The notes: generated by a model from the sequence alone, not told the origin. Positions 24,467 to 35,548 are shown, counted from the stretch's first letter. The stretch: 64,000 nt of DNA from Aureobasidium sp. EXF-3400 (GCA_024195585.1 SWBL01000127.1:1-64000); one strand, 5' to 3'. Made by a program: numbers and translations.

Positions 24467-25152
24467 AAAGGGAAAGTTCGCGGTCCTCTCACATTGGCAA
24501 CAAGGGTTCGAAACCATCAGACTTTTTTTGGCATTGTTCCCAAGGAACCACACAAGAACTGTCTACTGTACACTTTGATCACATTTTAGGATATACATGT
24601 TTTTACGCTACGCTTGTAACGGTCTCAGTCTAACTTAGGACCGTCCGCACATCGGGTTACTCATACCTCCAACGTGCACTAAAGCACATAACTCATGTAC
24701 TATAAGAATGCACAGTACTAATAAGAAATCAGAGTAGTGTTCACTGAAGAAGCGACTTATCCTAGACTCTCTCTAGACATGCCTATGTTTTTAGAAACTA
24801 CTATGCCTTTTTACGGCGTATATTCTGCTTGTTCTGTAATCAGAGAACAATGGATTGAATTGGGTATTATAGACTTTGGGCACACGGAGAGGTAGAAGAG
24901 ACGAAGGTAGCTTGCCTGATCAATGCGTCTTTGCTTTACATCCTTCCCTATGAAAAAGTGAGTCTATGTAGCTAGGATAGTTACACAATCATGTAAAAAG
25001 GAAAATTGCGGGTTCTTTTCGAATTAGGCTCTCAAGGAGAAACATCGCCATTACAGACGAATTTCTGCATCATTGTAGCTCTACATTGTCGCGTGAGAAG
25101 ATTTGAGATTCAAAAGAAGTGCCAAAGAACCTCTATTACTGCGGCCACTATC
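24467..25152. other. Intergenic region
   Basis: Convergent 3' flanks of the GH3 relic and the amidohydrolase gene, with one palindromic element at 24706-24820. Confidence 0.5.
24706..24820. repeat. Palindromic MITE-like element, copy 2
   Basis: Left end ACTATAAGAATGCACAG, core GTTCACTGAAG...GACTCTCTCTAGAC, right end ATGCCTTTTTACGGC. Same plan and size as the other copies but more diverged. Confidence 0.55.
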
Positions 25153-26127
25153 TCATTGCACCGCTTTGACTCCAAGCAATTTCTCTGCATTCTTGTAGCA
25201 TATCAACTCCAAGTCCTCTTTACTCACCATTCCACTCGCCTCAACCTCTTCTATAAACTTCAAGCCCTTTTCATTGCCACTAAATGGGTAGTCTACAGAA
25301 TATAGGATTCTGTCTTTGGCACACATCCTCAACAAACAGGCCAATGGAGCCAGACTAAACATGCCAGACGTAGTGATCCAGAAATTCTCTTTCCAGACTG
25401 TTTCAAGACTGCGTTTGTTATCTGGTGCCCAAGAGGAGGATGTAGAAATGATACGATCCAGTTGGTAGGGAAGCATTTCTCCCATATGTCCGATAACAAT
25501 TTTCAACTTTGGAAACTCATCAAAAAGGCCGGATGCCCAGAGACGCAAAACGTGCAGACCAGTCTCGGAGTGCCAGCCCCAGGCTGCTATACTCATCATT
25601 TGTGCTGCCTTTTCGCCAAAGTTGCCGCGGTAGTGGGGCATCCATTCATCTGCTGCAAAGGTTGGATGGATGTAGATAGGTACACCAAGCTCTTCCGCTT
25701 GTGCAAAAACAGGACGGAAAGCCTCGCCATCGTAGAAAGTACCATTGCAGTGATTGTTGATCAACGCGCCAACGAATTTGTGCTGTTTGACACATCTCTC
25801 CAGCTCGGTGGCTGCATCTGAAGGCGTAGCCATAGGCAACAATGCGAAAGCTGCATATCGGGGTTGATCTTTGATCGCAGTTGCCAGATTATCATTTGTC
25901 GTCCTACATTCCTGGGGAGATGCGTTGAGTGGGCTGTGCGAGAGGATCTGCAGAGATACCTTGCCAGAGTCCAGGGCTGCTAGCCGGTCTGAACCCAGAG
26001 AGGTGAGTTTGTCTATCAGGGGAGCTGGAAATTGAGCGTAGGGGTCTTGGCGACCTGTGTCGGCGAGATGCTGGCGCACGTTCTGAGAGAGATAGTGCTC
26101 TTCCAGTGTGATTAATGGAGGAACCAT
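25153..26127 (-). CDS. Amidohydrolase 2 family protein (decarboxylase-like)
   Basis: A single-exon protein of 324 aa with a metal-dependent TIM-barrel fold. Candidate metal ligands are E9 and H11 (LEEHY), H154 (IYIHP), and D279 (YSVDYPF); H214 lies in IGHMGE. This pattern is that of the ACMSD / gamma-resorcylate / 2,3-dihydroxybenzoate decarboxylase group, which removes CO2 from aromatic acids. The length matches. Substrate cannot be decided from sequence. Start ATG at 26127, immediately before the first metal motif. Confidence 0.88.
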   Translation of the reverse strand: MVPPLITLEEHYLSQNVRQHLADTGRQDPYAQFPAPLIDKLTSLGSDRLAALDSGKVSLQILSHSPLNASPQECRTTNDNLATAIKDQPRYAAFALLPMATPSDAATELERCVKQHKFVGALINNHCNGTFYDGEAFRPVFAQAEELGVPIYIHPTFAADEWMPHYRGNFGEKAAQMMSIAAWGWHSETGLHVLRLWASGLFDEFPKLKIVIGHMGEMLPYQLDRIISTSSSWAPDNKRSLETVWKENFWITTSGMFSLAPLACLLRMCAKDRILYSVDYPFSGNEKGLKFIEEVEASGMVSKEDLELICYKNAEKLLGVKAVQ

Positions 26128-27037
26128 GTTGCTAGGTGAGCGAATTGGAGGAATGCGGTTGGAATATGGCCGTGGTAGGTATTTGCGACGATTAGATGAG
26201 ATACAGGGCCAGGAAAAGCTGTACTAATAGGTGTTGACTGGTGAAAGAGCGTCTTCAGGCAGCAGCTTCCATTTGGACCTACCTCGAGGAGCTTTATACC
26301 TCTTCCATAAGCAAGGGCTAATCCTTCGAGCAAAAGGTGACATCACTATCAACTCTGTTATCCTGGCAGGCATTCGACAGGCCGCTGTTGACCATGTACA
26401 TATCGGCATCGTCTTTGCGCTGCTTTCCAACACGATGGGTATAGGAGTTACCGCCGGATATTGCAAGGTTATAGCGGAGTTATGGAGGAAGGAACGTCGA
26501 AGTGACGCGGACATCGGAGTGAATCTCCGCTCCGCCCATGCTTGACGGCCTCTCCAGGCCAAAGTATATAACACATGTATCCATAGAAATGCACAATACT
26601 ATCTGAGAACAGAATAATGTCCAGTGAGAGGCGACAACTTATTAGCTCTCTCTGGTCACACCTCGAGAACAACTGTATTTTTCTATAGTGTACTGTTCGC
26701 TCTCTGCTGTTGTTGGAGCAGAGATATTCCTGTCGAAAGCTACCTATCTCCATGGCTGAATATGCACTCAGGATGCAACTGTGCGTTCAGATAGCCTACA
26801 AATACCATACACCTCAGAATGGGAATGGAGGAGGGTCAATCGCAAGATTGTGAGATAAAAATCTACAGTCGTTTTTATGTTTGGAGGGGTATCTACCATC
26901 AAGTGATTCATGTCTGTGTTTTTGCCTTTGACGCCGAAGAAAAATGCGAAACTGCCAACTTTCTATCCGGCAGGTTTGGAAGAATGTAAAATCGTTCTTT
27001 GTCATGAATAAGTGTTTTCTCCATCTCTTGGTATGCT
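26128..27037. other. Intergenic region
   Basis: No gene supported. One palindromic element lies at 26577-26692. Confidence 0.5.
26577..26692. repeat. Palindromic MITE-like element, copy 3
   Basis: Left CATAGAAATGCACAATACTA, core AATGTCCAGTGAGAG...CTCTCTCTGGTCACA, right TGTATTTTTCTATAG. The two halves are clear inverted repeats. Confidence 0.7.
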
Positions 27038-28385
27038 TTATAAGAAGTAATCAGCAACTGGCTTCTTCGCAGGCATTCCTCTAGAATCCTGCGGCGCTGC
27101 TTCAAAGACACGGTACCTCCGGCCTGGTCCTTGTTTTAGTACCATGTCGGTGACAACACCTGATGATCTCTCGACTTCTCCATTGCTGCGTGGTGTGTAT
27201 CCGCCGTTGGCTCCATCTTCTGACAGCTCCAAGATTGCAGCGACGTTTCCACAGCGGTAGCAGTAATTCGGCGCACTCCAGACTGTGACAATAGTGTTGT
27301 CGAACATCTCTTTGAATCCTTCCATGACAAGTTGATGTGCCCGAGCTATTAAACTCAAGTCGTTCTTGTGATTGAAGTGCTTGACAATATCGGCACCAAA
27401 CAGGAAGCCAGCTCCTCTTGGTGACAGACCCCAGCCGTCAATATCGTCAGGATCAGACCACAACAGGTCGCACATAGCGCCTTCGTGGGGCACCTCTTGC
27501 TTTCGGTCGATTAACCTGATCTTATCAATGCTGTCAATCAGAGGACTTAGACCGCCGTGGACACATAATACGGCGCCTCCTTGATTTGAGGCGGATCCAC
27601 CACTGGATGATGTTGCGCCTGTGCCAGCAGGACCAGTGTTTGAGGGGCTGTTGGGTACGGAGGATTCGGTTGAGGGTTTCGGGCGAGGGAAGCGGTTCAT
27701 AACCTGGTTATGTGAGTTGATAATTTCGATTTCGACATCTTCCAGGGATTCTGGAATGGGTTGTTGAATGTCTTGTGGGAGCTCGGCAGAGGTGGGACTA
27801 AGTTCTGAAGCAGCACCAAGGATCAAAGCTCCGAGGGCGAGGTAGTCGAAGACCTCGCAGCAGTATCGCCAGACGTTTGCGCTGCCGTATTTGCGTAGAC
27901 ATTCGTCGTAGAAGCCATAGACTGTAGTGATCTGTCTCGACTCGTGGTTTCCGCGGATGAGGGTAATGCGATCGGGGTAGCGGACCTTGAGGCAGAGGAG
28001 GAGGAGAAAGGATTCGAGAGAGTAGAAGCCGCGGTCGACAAAGTCGCCTAGAGGATGTGAGCTGAGGCAGGAGTGGCGAGAGCGCGGATGAACGCACCCA
28101 TGAAGAGGTAGTTTGTGTCAGGGACATCGCCACCGACGCGAAAGAGCTCCATCAAGTCGTGGAACTGGCCGTGGATGTCGCCGCATATCTGGCGCGCATC
28201 AGTATGGGAGAGGGGAGCAAGAGAGCAGAGCATGGTAGACGTACCGTGGCAGGGGCGTTGACTGTGACGACATTGCCCTCTTCAATCAGCAGCTCTCTGG
28301 CCTTGTAGCAGAGCTCGCGGACCTGCGTCTCAGGGATGGGGCGACATGAGCGCAGTTGCGCAATGGCCTTGTCCAGGTCGCTCAT
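27038..28385 (-). CDS. ppg1: Serine/threonine protein phosphatase Ppg1 (PP2A-like catalytic subunit)
   Basis: 413 aa from three exons (28245-28385, 28098-28188, 27038-28047), introns of 56 and 50 nt. PPP-family metal motifs are all present: GDIHG at about 50-54, GDFVDRG at about 78-84, RGNHE at about 111-115. The protein ends in ADYFL, like the methylatable DYFL tail of PP2A. An insertion of about 85 Ser/Pro/Gly-rich residues separates LALGALI from LCVHGGLSP, where PP2A has only a few; fungal Ppg1 homologues are known to be long here. In yeast Ppg1 works with the Far/STRIPAK complex. Divergent from the Urb1 gene. Confidence 0.9.
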
Positions 28386-28746
28386 TCCAGAATTGCTGTC
28401 GCGTGCACCGCTGATCAGCGGATCGTCGCGTAACAAGTTATGTCCAAGGGATCCTCTCTTGTCGTTTGATGGCACGAAACAATGGCGCGTCCTCGTTCAG
28501 TAGCTTCAGCAGGTCAATATGCACAAAAGAAATGCGATGGCTGCAAGACCCAAAGTTGACGCCTCTCGGCCTCTCCAATGTCTCGAAATGTCCGAGCGTC
28601 TTCAGCCCGTTCTGATCGTCGGCCGCTCCCGCCGTCTCCGCCAAACCCTAAAAACTTCAAATATCTGATGCCAAGACTCCATCTCAAACGCATATCCATG
28701 TTTTCTGCAAGGTCTACATTTCAGATCGAACATCAACTCTTATAAA
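28386..28746. promoter_or_regulatory. Bidirectional promoter, ppg1 / urb1
   Basis: A 361-bp gap between divergent starts. TCTTATAAA lies directly before the urb1 ATG. No other site is convincing. Confidence 0.45.
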
Positions 28747-31700
28747 ATGTCAAAACGTTTCGCAGACTCGGATGGCTACGAAGCTAGAGACAACAAGCGG
28801 CCGAAAACACAGCCCCCAGTCGCCGTCATCCCCGCCACTGATATTTTCTCCGCTCGTCAGCTTCAGGAACTTCTTGTCTTCAGCCAAGACGGCGTCCAAA
28901 ACTTGAGGAATGGTATTCAATCCTTCAAGCAATTCCTGGAACTCATTCTCTACCAATCCGATGAGCCTAACCGTCCGGCTAAGATCAACATTCTCAATGA
29001 CTATCTGGATGCTGCCAAATTGAAAGCTGCCCGTGACAAGGATGCCGAATTTCTTCCTGATTTCATGCAGGCATGGGGCTTTGCTAACCAGACTAACAAC
29101 GATTACCTGGCTACCTCTGTTGCTTCAATCCTGGCTCTGCTTCTAAAGACAATCGCTTCCCTCATTGAATGCCGCGAATATGGCATTCTGCTCATCAAGA
29201 CTCTTCTCAATCATGCCCAGCTCAAGCTTATCTCGAGAAGTGTCTCTGCTCCCAAGCACAAGGAACATGTCATCTCGCCTTCTCTGCGTATCCTGACCGA
29301 GATGGTCTCTTTTGATGCCGGTCTCATGGCTAAGCAGGTTTATGCAAAACGCGACTTCACTTTTGAAACAAAAATCGTTGCCCGCAATCTGGGCCTCATC
29401 AAGTCTGGTTCTGGTCCCTCAATCAGATCAAACGCCGTCCGCTACCTACTTGCAAACTTCAAATACCAGGGAGAAGGTGCCAAGATTGATATCCTCAAGA
29501 ACGGACACATTATCAAGGCTCTATTTGATCACTTGAAAGACGACTCGGCCGATGCTTTACAAGAAGTTTTCAAGGTACTGGAAACTGGCATCCTACGAGA
29601 TGAGACCATTCCCCGTGCAACAAAGACCCAGACCATTAGCGAGCGTTCTTTGGCAGGCGTCCTTGCCGCTTTGCGTACGTTCGCCGCCACCGAAAGCCCG
29701 ACAGGCGATGAATCTACTATAATACGTGGCAAAACTTCAATTGTATCCTTCTTGAAACTCGTCAGCACTACGCCTTCGCTTGGTCTTCTCCGTCCTAGCG
29801 GCTGGTACCCTCCCGGAAGCGAGCGTCACACCAGAGATCAGAATGATGATGTTGAAACTGATCTCGCCCTTGATCTCGGCCTTGACTCTGTCGACTGGTA
29901 CAACAAGTTCCAAGGTCAAGTCCCTGTACGAAACACGATTCTTTCTGGTTTCTCGCAGACTTTGAAACCATATGCAAGCGATGAGGAGAGAGACATTCTT
30001 CTTTGCATCTTCGCCGCAGCACCTGAAATTATTGCAGACTACTATTTCTCAAGAGGAGAAAAGTTCTCATTCGAGCCCAAGCTCACCAACACCTGGATTG
30101 GATATGCATCCTTCCTCTTCTCCTCTGTTCAGGTTCCTTTCCCCAAGTACTTTGGAGCCATTGACCACTACGCAAGCTGCCCTCCTCCAGTCTCAGTCGC
30201 CATTGAAAACATCCTCCCTTTGCCTCTAACTCAAAGGATCCTAACAAAATCCTTGAATCAATCTTCCGACCTAATCACTCTTTTCGCTGTCCGCATTCTG
30301 ATCGTGGCTTTCCAGAAGCTGCACCAAGTCTTGCAGGCATTCAACGTCGCTGCCGCTGAGGGTAATCCTCTTTGGAAAGAAGGATCTATCAGAATGATTG
30401 CCGAATTCTGTCAAAGATGTCCTCCAGTCAAAGACGTGATCGCCGCCTTCCGCAAAATCTCTGACGACAACATTCTTCAGAAGGAAGCCATTTCAAGACT
30501 GTTGCGTATGTACTACCAAGTCACACCACAAGCTGCACTGGAAGAGAAATTCGATGTTTCCCAGGCCTTGACCATTGCGATGTCAAGAGTCGAGACAGTA
30601 ACGTCTGAGACTGAGAATTACGCCTTCCGCCTGTTGGAGTTGCAGCACTTGCTCGTCATTGCCCAATGCTCTGCAGGTATGCGTTGGTGGCACAAACAAG
30701 GATCGCTCAAGTTTTCTCCATTCACCACTCTGCTCCGTCTAAGCGCACAGACTCCCGCGAATCAGTCCACTGGATCTGAGTTCATCAATCTGCTTCAGTC
30801 GGTCGTTGATGAGCATAGCATCCTTCAGCAGCAAACAAAGGAGCCACCTGTAAATGCATTGATTGCCAGTCTTGCGGATGATGAGACTTGGAAGCCGAGT
30901 GAGGCACTATACACCTTCATCGATGACTGTCTCGGTCGTCTTGTCAGAAAGCCGATCAAATACCTGGACGACCTCGATGAGCTGGCTGGTGGTTCAGACC
31001 ATGGCAAGATCCTCAGTGCACTGGTCATGGTATGCTTGGAGCAGATCCCCTTCACCACGAAATTGCCAGAATCAGACCGCGTGAATGTTTTGATGTGGTT
31101 CTCTCGCTTCCTGGAGCTGCTCAAGGTGGTGGGCGAGGATGTCGAGTTGTTGCAGCTCGTCAGACAGAGAGTGACAGATCTGCCTGTTGTTTCATCTGTA
31201 GAGCTCGAACCAACATTGCGATCAATCACTTCACGCAGACAGTCAGATGATGACAAGACCTCAGTCCCGGTATCCTCATCTGACAAGAAATCGACAAGAC
31301 AACCTCTTGCATTCTCAGAGCCTCCCATCGAGAAGCAAAACCATCCTGAATTGAGTAGATGGCAACAAAAGGATCTAGACGAATCCCTCGAAAACGGCGA
31401 TATTGACAGTCTTGTCCTCTGTCTATCTTCCCAAGACAGCTCGGTTAGGTTGCAAGCACATGCCGCGATCCGCAAACTCATGCTTAAAGTCAAAGAATCC
31501 ACCAATGACGACAAAGACCAGATGTACCTCTTACTCGACGAACTTTCCGAAACCGTGGCTGAGATGTCGCCATCGAGTATAGCACAACAACCCCTTCCAT
31601 ACCTTGTCACTGTTTTTGCTACACAAGCCCTGGGGATTCTTCAGGACCCCTCTCACTTCATGTACCCGAAAATCAACAAGTACCTGAACAAAGGCCCAGT

Positions 31701-32136
31701 CTGGAACATCGGCAAACTAGCAAACCACTGGATCGATAGAACAGTCCTAGAAACCCCTGAAGAAGACGACAAACACTGGGCAGAAATCGAATTCGTGCTT
31801 GAGTTTTTCGCAACCGGGACAAGGACATTGCAAGATGTGCATCTGCTTCTGCCACGCAACTGTATGGAGAAAGTAATGGATCTTTTTGCTAGTCCATCGG
31901 CGCCAAAGGGAGTCAAGGATGCAGTGTTGAAGGTGGTGTATAGAATTGCTGCTGTGGGCGGTGCTACCAGTCTTGTCACTAGAACGGGTGTGTTGGCTTG
32001 GTTGGACATGAGAGCCAAGGTCGGTGATGTGGATGCAGCGACTCTGGAGGTACTCAAACGCAAAGTAACCGATGGTCTTGACGAGGCCAGAGTCAAGACG
32101 TGGAGTAAAGGCGCTTTGATGGCTAGCAAGGTATGA
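28747..32136 (+). CDS. urb1: Nucleolar pre-ribosomal-associated protein Urb1/Npa1
   Basis: A long single-exon gene encoding 1129 aa. It starts with a basic N-terminus (MSKRFADSDG then KRPKTQ) and continues as helical repeats. The early region DIFSARQLQELLVFSQDGVQ and FKQFLELILY followed by LNDYLDAAKLK matches the Npa1/Urb1 N-terminal domain, and the second half fits the C-terminal domain. Urb1 acts in early 60S ribosomal subunit assembly in the nucleolus. At 1129 aa it is shorter than the yeast protein (about 1760), as is usual in filamentous fungi. No intron signals interrupt the frame. Confidence 0.88.
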   Translation: MSKRFADSDGYEARDNKRPKTQPPVAVIPATDIFSARQLQELLVFSQDGVQNLRNGIQSFKQFLELILYQSDEPNRPAKINILNDYLDAAKLKAARDKDAEFLPDFMQAWGFANQTNNDYLATSVASILALLLKTIASLIECREYGILLIKTLLNHAQLKLISRSVSAPKHKEHVISPSLRILTEMVSFDAGLMAKQVYAKRDFTFETKIVARNLGLIKSGSGPSIRSNAVRYLLANFKYQGEGAKIDILKNGHIIKALFDHLKDDSADALQEVFKVLETGILRDETIPRATKTQTISERSLAGVLAALRTFAATESPTGDESTIIRGKTSIVSFLKLVSTTPSLGLLRPSGWYPPGSERHTRDQNDDVETDLALDLGLDSVDWYNKFQGQVPVRNTILSGFSQTLKPYASDEERDILLCIFAAAPEIIADYYFSRGEKFSFEPKLTNTWIGYASFLFSSVQVPFPKYFGAIDHYASCPPPVSVAIENILPLPLTQRILTKSLNQSSDLITLFAVRILIVAFQKLHQVLQAFNVAAAEGNPLWKEGSIRMIAEFCQRCPPVKDVIAAFRKISDDNILQKEAISRLLRMYYQVTPQAALEEKFDVSQALTIAMSRVETVTSETENYAFRLLELQHLLVIAQCSAGMRWWHKQGSLKFSPFTTLLRLSAQTPANQSTGSEFINLLQSVVDEHSILQQQTKEPPVNALIASLADDETWKPSEALYTFIDDCLGRLVRKPIKYLDDLDELAGGSDHGKILSALVMVCLEQIPFTTKLPESDRVNVLMWFSRFLELLKVVGEDVELLQLVRQRVTDLPVVSSVELEPTLRSITSRRQSDDDKTSVPVSSSDKKSTRQPLAFSEPPIEKQNHPELSRWQQKDLDESLENGDIDSLVLCLSSQDSSVRLQAHAAIRKLMLKVKESTNDDKDQMYLLLDELSETVAEMSPSSIAQQPLPYLVTVFATQALGILQDPSHFMYPKINKYLNKGPVWNIGKLANHWIDRTVLETPEEDDKHWAEIEFVLEFFATGTRTLQDVHLLLPRNCMEKVMDLFASPSAPKGVKDAVLKVVYRIAAVGGATSLVTRTGVLAWLDMRAKVGDVDAATLEVLKRKVTDGLDEARVKTWSKGALMASKV

Positions 32137-32137
32137 A

Positions 32138-32222
32138 ATAGATGTACATTTTCAATAACAGCTTACTATGCTCTCTCTGGAGGCTGTTTCCTATGTGAAT
32201 TCGATCATGCATTTCTATAGCT
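32138..32222. repeat. Palindromic MITE-like element, copy 4 (shortened)
   Basis: About 85 bp starting just after the urb1 stop. Core GCTCTCTCTGGAGGC, right end ATGCATTTCTATAGCT. Probably a deletion derivative; it would lie in the urb1 3' UTR. Confidence 0.5.
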
Positions 32223-32954
32223 GACTTCAGGACATTGTCTGTATCTTGACAATCAAAGTCCACATCGAATACAGTCAGGCTTGAACAAAGGCGATCGATA
32301 TCCCCATCAGGAGGGTCATCGCTCCATCAGCCTGCATGATTCATGCGATCGGCCTCTATATAACTTTCAAGAGAGTCGTGCAATCTGACACTGACTCTCG
32401 ATTACTGCATTGACCGGGACTCGTATGGTGTCTGACCAGTGCGTCTCTCACGAATTCATCTCTTCGTTGTGCTCGTTGTTAGTGCTGGACAAGCAACATC
32501 GGCCCCGACATGTGTCTTTTCAACACAACATGGGAAACCTCTAGGCATAGTGAACGGTCGTGTTCTCCATATCCTCCGAGTGACGAGAAGGCATATAGTA
32601 GCATGAAAGGGTACCAGACTACAGAGGAAACTTGCTAGCATGATAATGGAAGGAGCGATCGGCGTGGTACAACTCCTTACGTCAGTAACCATCACAATAA
32701 AACCCAGTCCTACATCTCTCGCACACCAAAATCATCGGACGTCCTCGTTCTCATCACCAATCAACATCAACTCCATGCAACACACGTGTCTCTCGCTCGG
32801 CATCAAAAGGCACACGACCCCACCAGATTTTTGCTCAAACTCCCGCAAGTCACTTGATGAACCAGTCATCTCCTGAATTGATAAGCCGCTGTTCGACTAT
32901 TTCCGGCACACTCTCATCTTCTTCAAGCATCCTCTTCTGCCCCACTTGCGAAAA

Positions 32955-33197
32955 ATGGTTATACAAGAAGTAGACGGCTGTACCAATTGCGGATTTTTCA
33001 TCCAGCGTCCCGGGACAACTTACTTTCATATCATCTGGAAAACGCTTCAGCGTGACAAGGCTGACGCATCGTGGCCCCAGGTCCGCAATTCCACTGTCAG
33101 AGATAGCGACCAGCCACCGCCTTATGAGCCAGTAGGGCTATTAACACACACAAACAAAATGACAAGTCATCCACACCAGATCCCAATCCGAACCTGA
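32955..33197 (+). CDS. Possible small protein, unrecognised
   Basis: An 80-aa frame from ATG 32955 with one CTNCG pair and an RDSDQPPPYEPVG segment. No family is recognised and no intron or leader signal supports it. It may be a chance frame. Confidence 0.2.
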   Translation: MVIQEVDGCTNCGFFIQRPGTTYFHIIWKTLQRDKADASWPQVRNSTVRDSDQPPPYEPVGLLTHTNKMTSHPHQIPIRT

Positions 33198-33374
33198 CAT
33201 TCACCTGTAGAGGAATGCTTAGGCAGCCAGAGCACACCACACAAGCCATTCTCGATGCCATCTGCAGAAGCATCGCGCAGAGCTTATTTACCCATCAGCA
33301 AACCCACAAATGTACTTGCGACCTTCGCTTCCTCCGTCTTGGTCGCGTGGGTTTGGCTTCCAACCATCCTACTG

Positions 33375-33530
33375 CCCATCGATGCTCAGACCCGACTCTG
33401 CGTCGTGAAAGAAAGCTACAGACATAGACTGTGTTGAATTGGATACGTTTGCATGATGCATCATATCATTGTTGTTGCTTTTCTGGAGGGATTTGGCAGC
33501 CCACCCATTTGTCTAGTCCGCGACCGTGTC
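33375..33530 (+). repeat. Duplicated protein-like block, copy B
   Basis: Same order of motifs as 9985-10140, in one frame but interrupted by a TAG near 33425. Copies agree best at codon level. The distance to the downstream palindromic-element terminus is close to that at copy A (about 310 bp from the W codon region). Confidence 0.5.
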
Positions 33531-33737
33531 ACTATGGCTTCGGTGCTACTAGAGGCCTTGACAGGGAGACGCGGTATCGATATAGCACTGATGGATCAAA
33601 ATTGCCGGGGAGTAAAATAGGTTTTGCTTTGTTCATAGCATATTGGTGAGAGTATTCATGCTTTTGTGGCTTTACTCTCTCTAGTTTACGAAAACAATCC
33701 TTTCCTTTCTCTCCAACGCAACTGATATAAGCACAAA

Positions 33738-33856
33738 CATCTATCAAAATACACGATAGTTTTTCTGCTAGAAGTGTGCTTGTGGAGATCTTGTTCGGTA
33801 GGGGCTCTCAGTGGATGTGCTCCAATCCTACGAATATTTGTGCATTTTGATAGCAC
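33738..33856. repeat. Palindromic MITE-like element, copy 5
   Basis: 119 bp from ATCTATCAAAATACACGATA to ATTTGTGCATTTTGATAGC; termini are near-perfect inverted repeats, with GGGGCTCTCAGTGGATGTG in the core. Confidence 0.8.
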
Positions 33857-34025
33857 TACCATTCGATACCCACAGCTGTGGAGATTGAGAGGGAAGTCTG
33901 AAGGGGCGCACGACCAGACGAGGGATATCCCCAATGCGATTGATCGAGGTAACTCACTATAAAAATGCACAATGTTTTAGAAGATTCAAAATCCTATCCA
34001 GAGAAAGCCTAGATTTCCATTCTTC

Positions 34026-35038
34026 TTATTCTACATTAGCCGTCTCCAATTCGATACTGCGCAAACGACGCGCACTTTTCTGCTTGCGGGCGTCAAGATA
34101 CTTGCGGTAAAGAACGCGGAGGGAAGGCAAACAGGCAGTGGTAATCTGAACGGCAGGCTCAATAGTCGTCCAAATAGCTGCAGGGACAAGGTTCCAAGTA
34201 AGATCCATGCCTTCATCGGCAAGCTGAACCATAACAGCCAGTCTCACAACACCACAAAGCAAAGAACTAAATCCACAAAGTCAGCGACAAAGCAAAAAGA
34301 AGGAAGAAGCAGAAGCACTCACATGACCCAAAGCAAACAAGTAACTGCCACACCCAGTTTCTGCTGCTTGGGCAGATCCAACCTTTGTACTTCCCTCAAC
34401 GGCAATAGCAAAATAAGCAAATCAGTGACCACATTTGGGATTTGCATGCCATAGTAGAACGGCACCAAATCGATACACTCGCCTTCAAGCCAAGGAGTCC
34501 ATGCTTTGCGAATGGGCGTGCAGATGAAAACACCGGTAAAAACAATGGAAGTGCACCACATGATCATCATGGCAATCAAGAATGAAGTCATGATTTTGAA
34601 ATCGTGATGCTTGGGGAACAGACGACGGTATTGGTAGAGGATGGAGAGTTTGATCATGGTGATGCAGAGTGGGTGTTGGATGATGAGAGTGTACTGGATC
34701 TGCATGAACTTGACGAGGTCGGGAATGCTGACTGTTTCGATGTGGCGACCCATGCCGTGCTCGATGAGCAACGAATCACTGATGTCCAGACCGATCTTGA
34801 AAAACTGCGATCTCAGGATTAGTGGACTGCAGGGATTAAGACAAGATTATTGGCTTACCCAAGCGATAATGATCAACCAGTCGTCAAAGTAGAGACGGAT
34901 GCGCAGAACATGTCTGGCGAGCAGGCGCAGAGCCAGGAAGACAGTAGGGAGGAGGATCGCAAACACGGTAGCAACGATGAGTTGGTGGGCGTGATTGCCC
35001 TGAAACGCTTGCGGATCAGTAGCAGCGGGAGTCGACAT
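34026..35038 (-). CDS. SAT4/Pth11-type integral membrane protein
   Basis: 300 aa from three exons (34859-35038, 34323-34804, 34026-34266), introns of 54 and 56 nt. Six to seven hydrophobic helices are visible. The second helix boundary has RLYFDDWLIIIAW, matching the family signature that ends the first cytosolic loop, and WLEGECIDL sits in an extracellular loop. This is the fungal rhodopsin-like SAT4 family (includes Pth11-type putative receptors). It lacks an N-terminal CFEM domain. Ligand unknown. The basic C-terminal tail (RKQKSARRLRS) is likely cytosolic. Confidence 0.83.
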
Positions 35039-35237
35039 GGTGTGGTATAGCTGTTATGATGTCGTCGTGAAGCGTTGATGATGTCGTCGAGTCCGCTGAG
35101 ACAAGGGACTAAATACGAGGAACAGTCGTAGAAGCACGCGCGCACTCGTGCGAAGTGAAGCTCTTCGAATCATGCTTCACTTTCACAGCGGAACTCGTAA
35201 TTCGATCGGCTCCCGACCAGACATAGAGCAGTTTCTG

Positions 35238-35355
35238 AGCTATCAGAATGCACAGTTCTTTCTGGTTTCAAGTTGTGTCCGGAGAGAGCCTATGCAAATG
35301 ACGGCTCTCAATGGAAGCTCTTTATTGCCAGAGATTATTGTGCATTTTGATGGCT
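35238..35355. repeat. Palindromic MITE-like element, copy 6
   Basis: 118 bp from AGCTATCAGAATGCACAG to TTGTGCATTTTGATGGCT, with internal GAGAGCC...GGCTCTC arms. Among the best-preserved copies. Confidence 0.85.
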
Positions 35356-35429
35356 ATATGCCTCAGGGTCTGGCGCTGCGAGATGCAGCGGCCATTAAGG
35401 ACTCCCAACTTGATGTAGAGCCATCATTG

Positions 35430-35548
35430 AGCCATCAAATCACACAATAGATCCAGCGATGAAGTTGTGTCCAGGGAGAGCTAACAGAAATAACAGGTCT
35501 CGCTGGACACTACTCATTCTCTGGACAACATTCTGCATTTTGATAGCT
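35430..35548. repeat. Palindromic MITE-like element, copy 7
   Basis: 119 bp from AGCCATCAAATCACACAATA to TTCTGCATTTTGATAGCT; core TGTGTCCAGGGAGAGC...TCTCGCTGGACAC. It lies 74 bp after copy 6. Confidence 0.85.

Larger units (their letters stand above)
32137..34025. other. Long intergenic region with repeats
   Basis: 1.9 kb without a firm gene. It holds a shortened palindromic element (about 32138-32222), the second copy of the duplicated block (33375-33530), palindromic copy 5 (33738-33856), and an isolated CTATAAAAATGCACAAT terminus near 33957. Confidence 0.5.

Noticed and set aside
19324..26127. Secondary metabolite gene cluster
   Set aside because: An O-methyltransferase and an amidohydrolase alone do not make a cluster; no polyketide synthase, peptide synthetase, terpene synthase or P450 is present.
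26231..26574. Overlapping 104- and 116-aa open frames on opposite strands
   Set aside because: Neither has a recognisable domain, leader or splice support; they mirror each other and look like chance frames upstream of the amidohydrolase gene.
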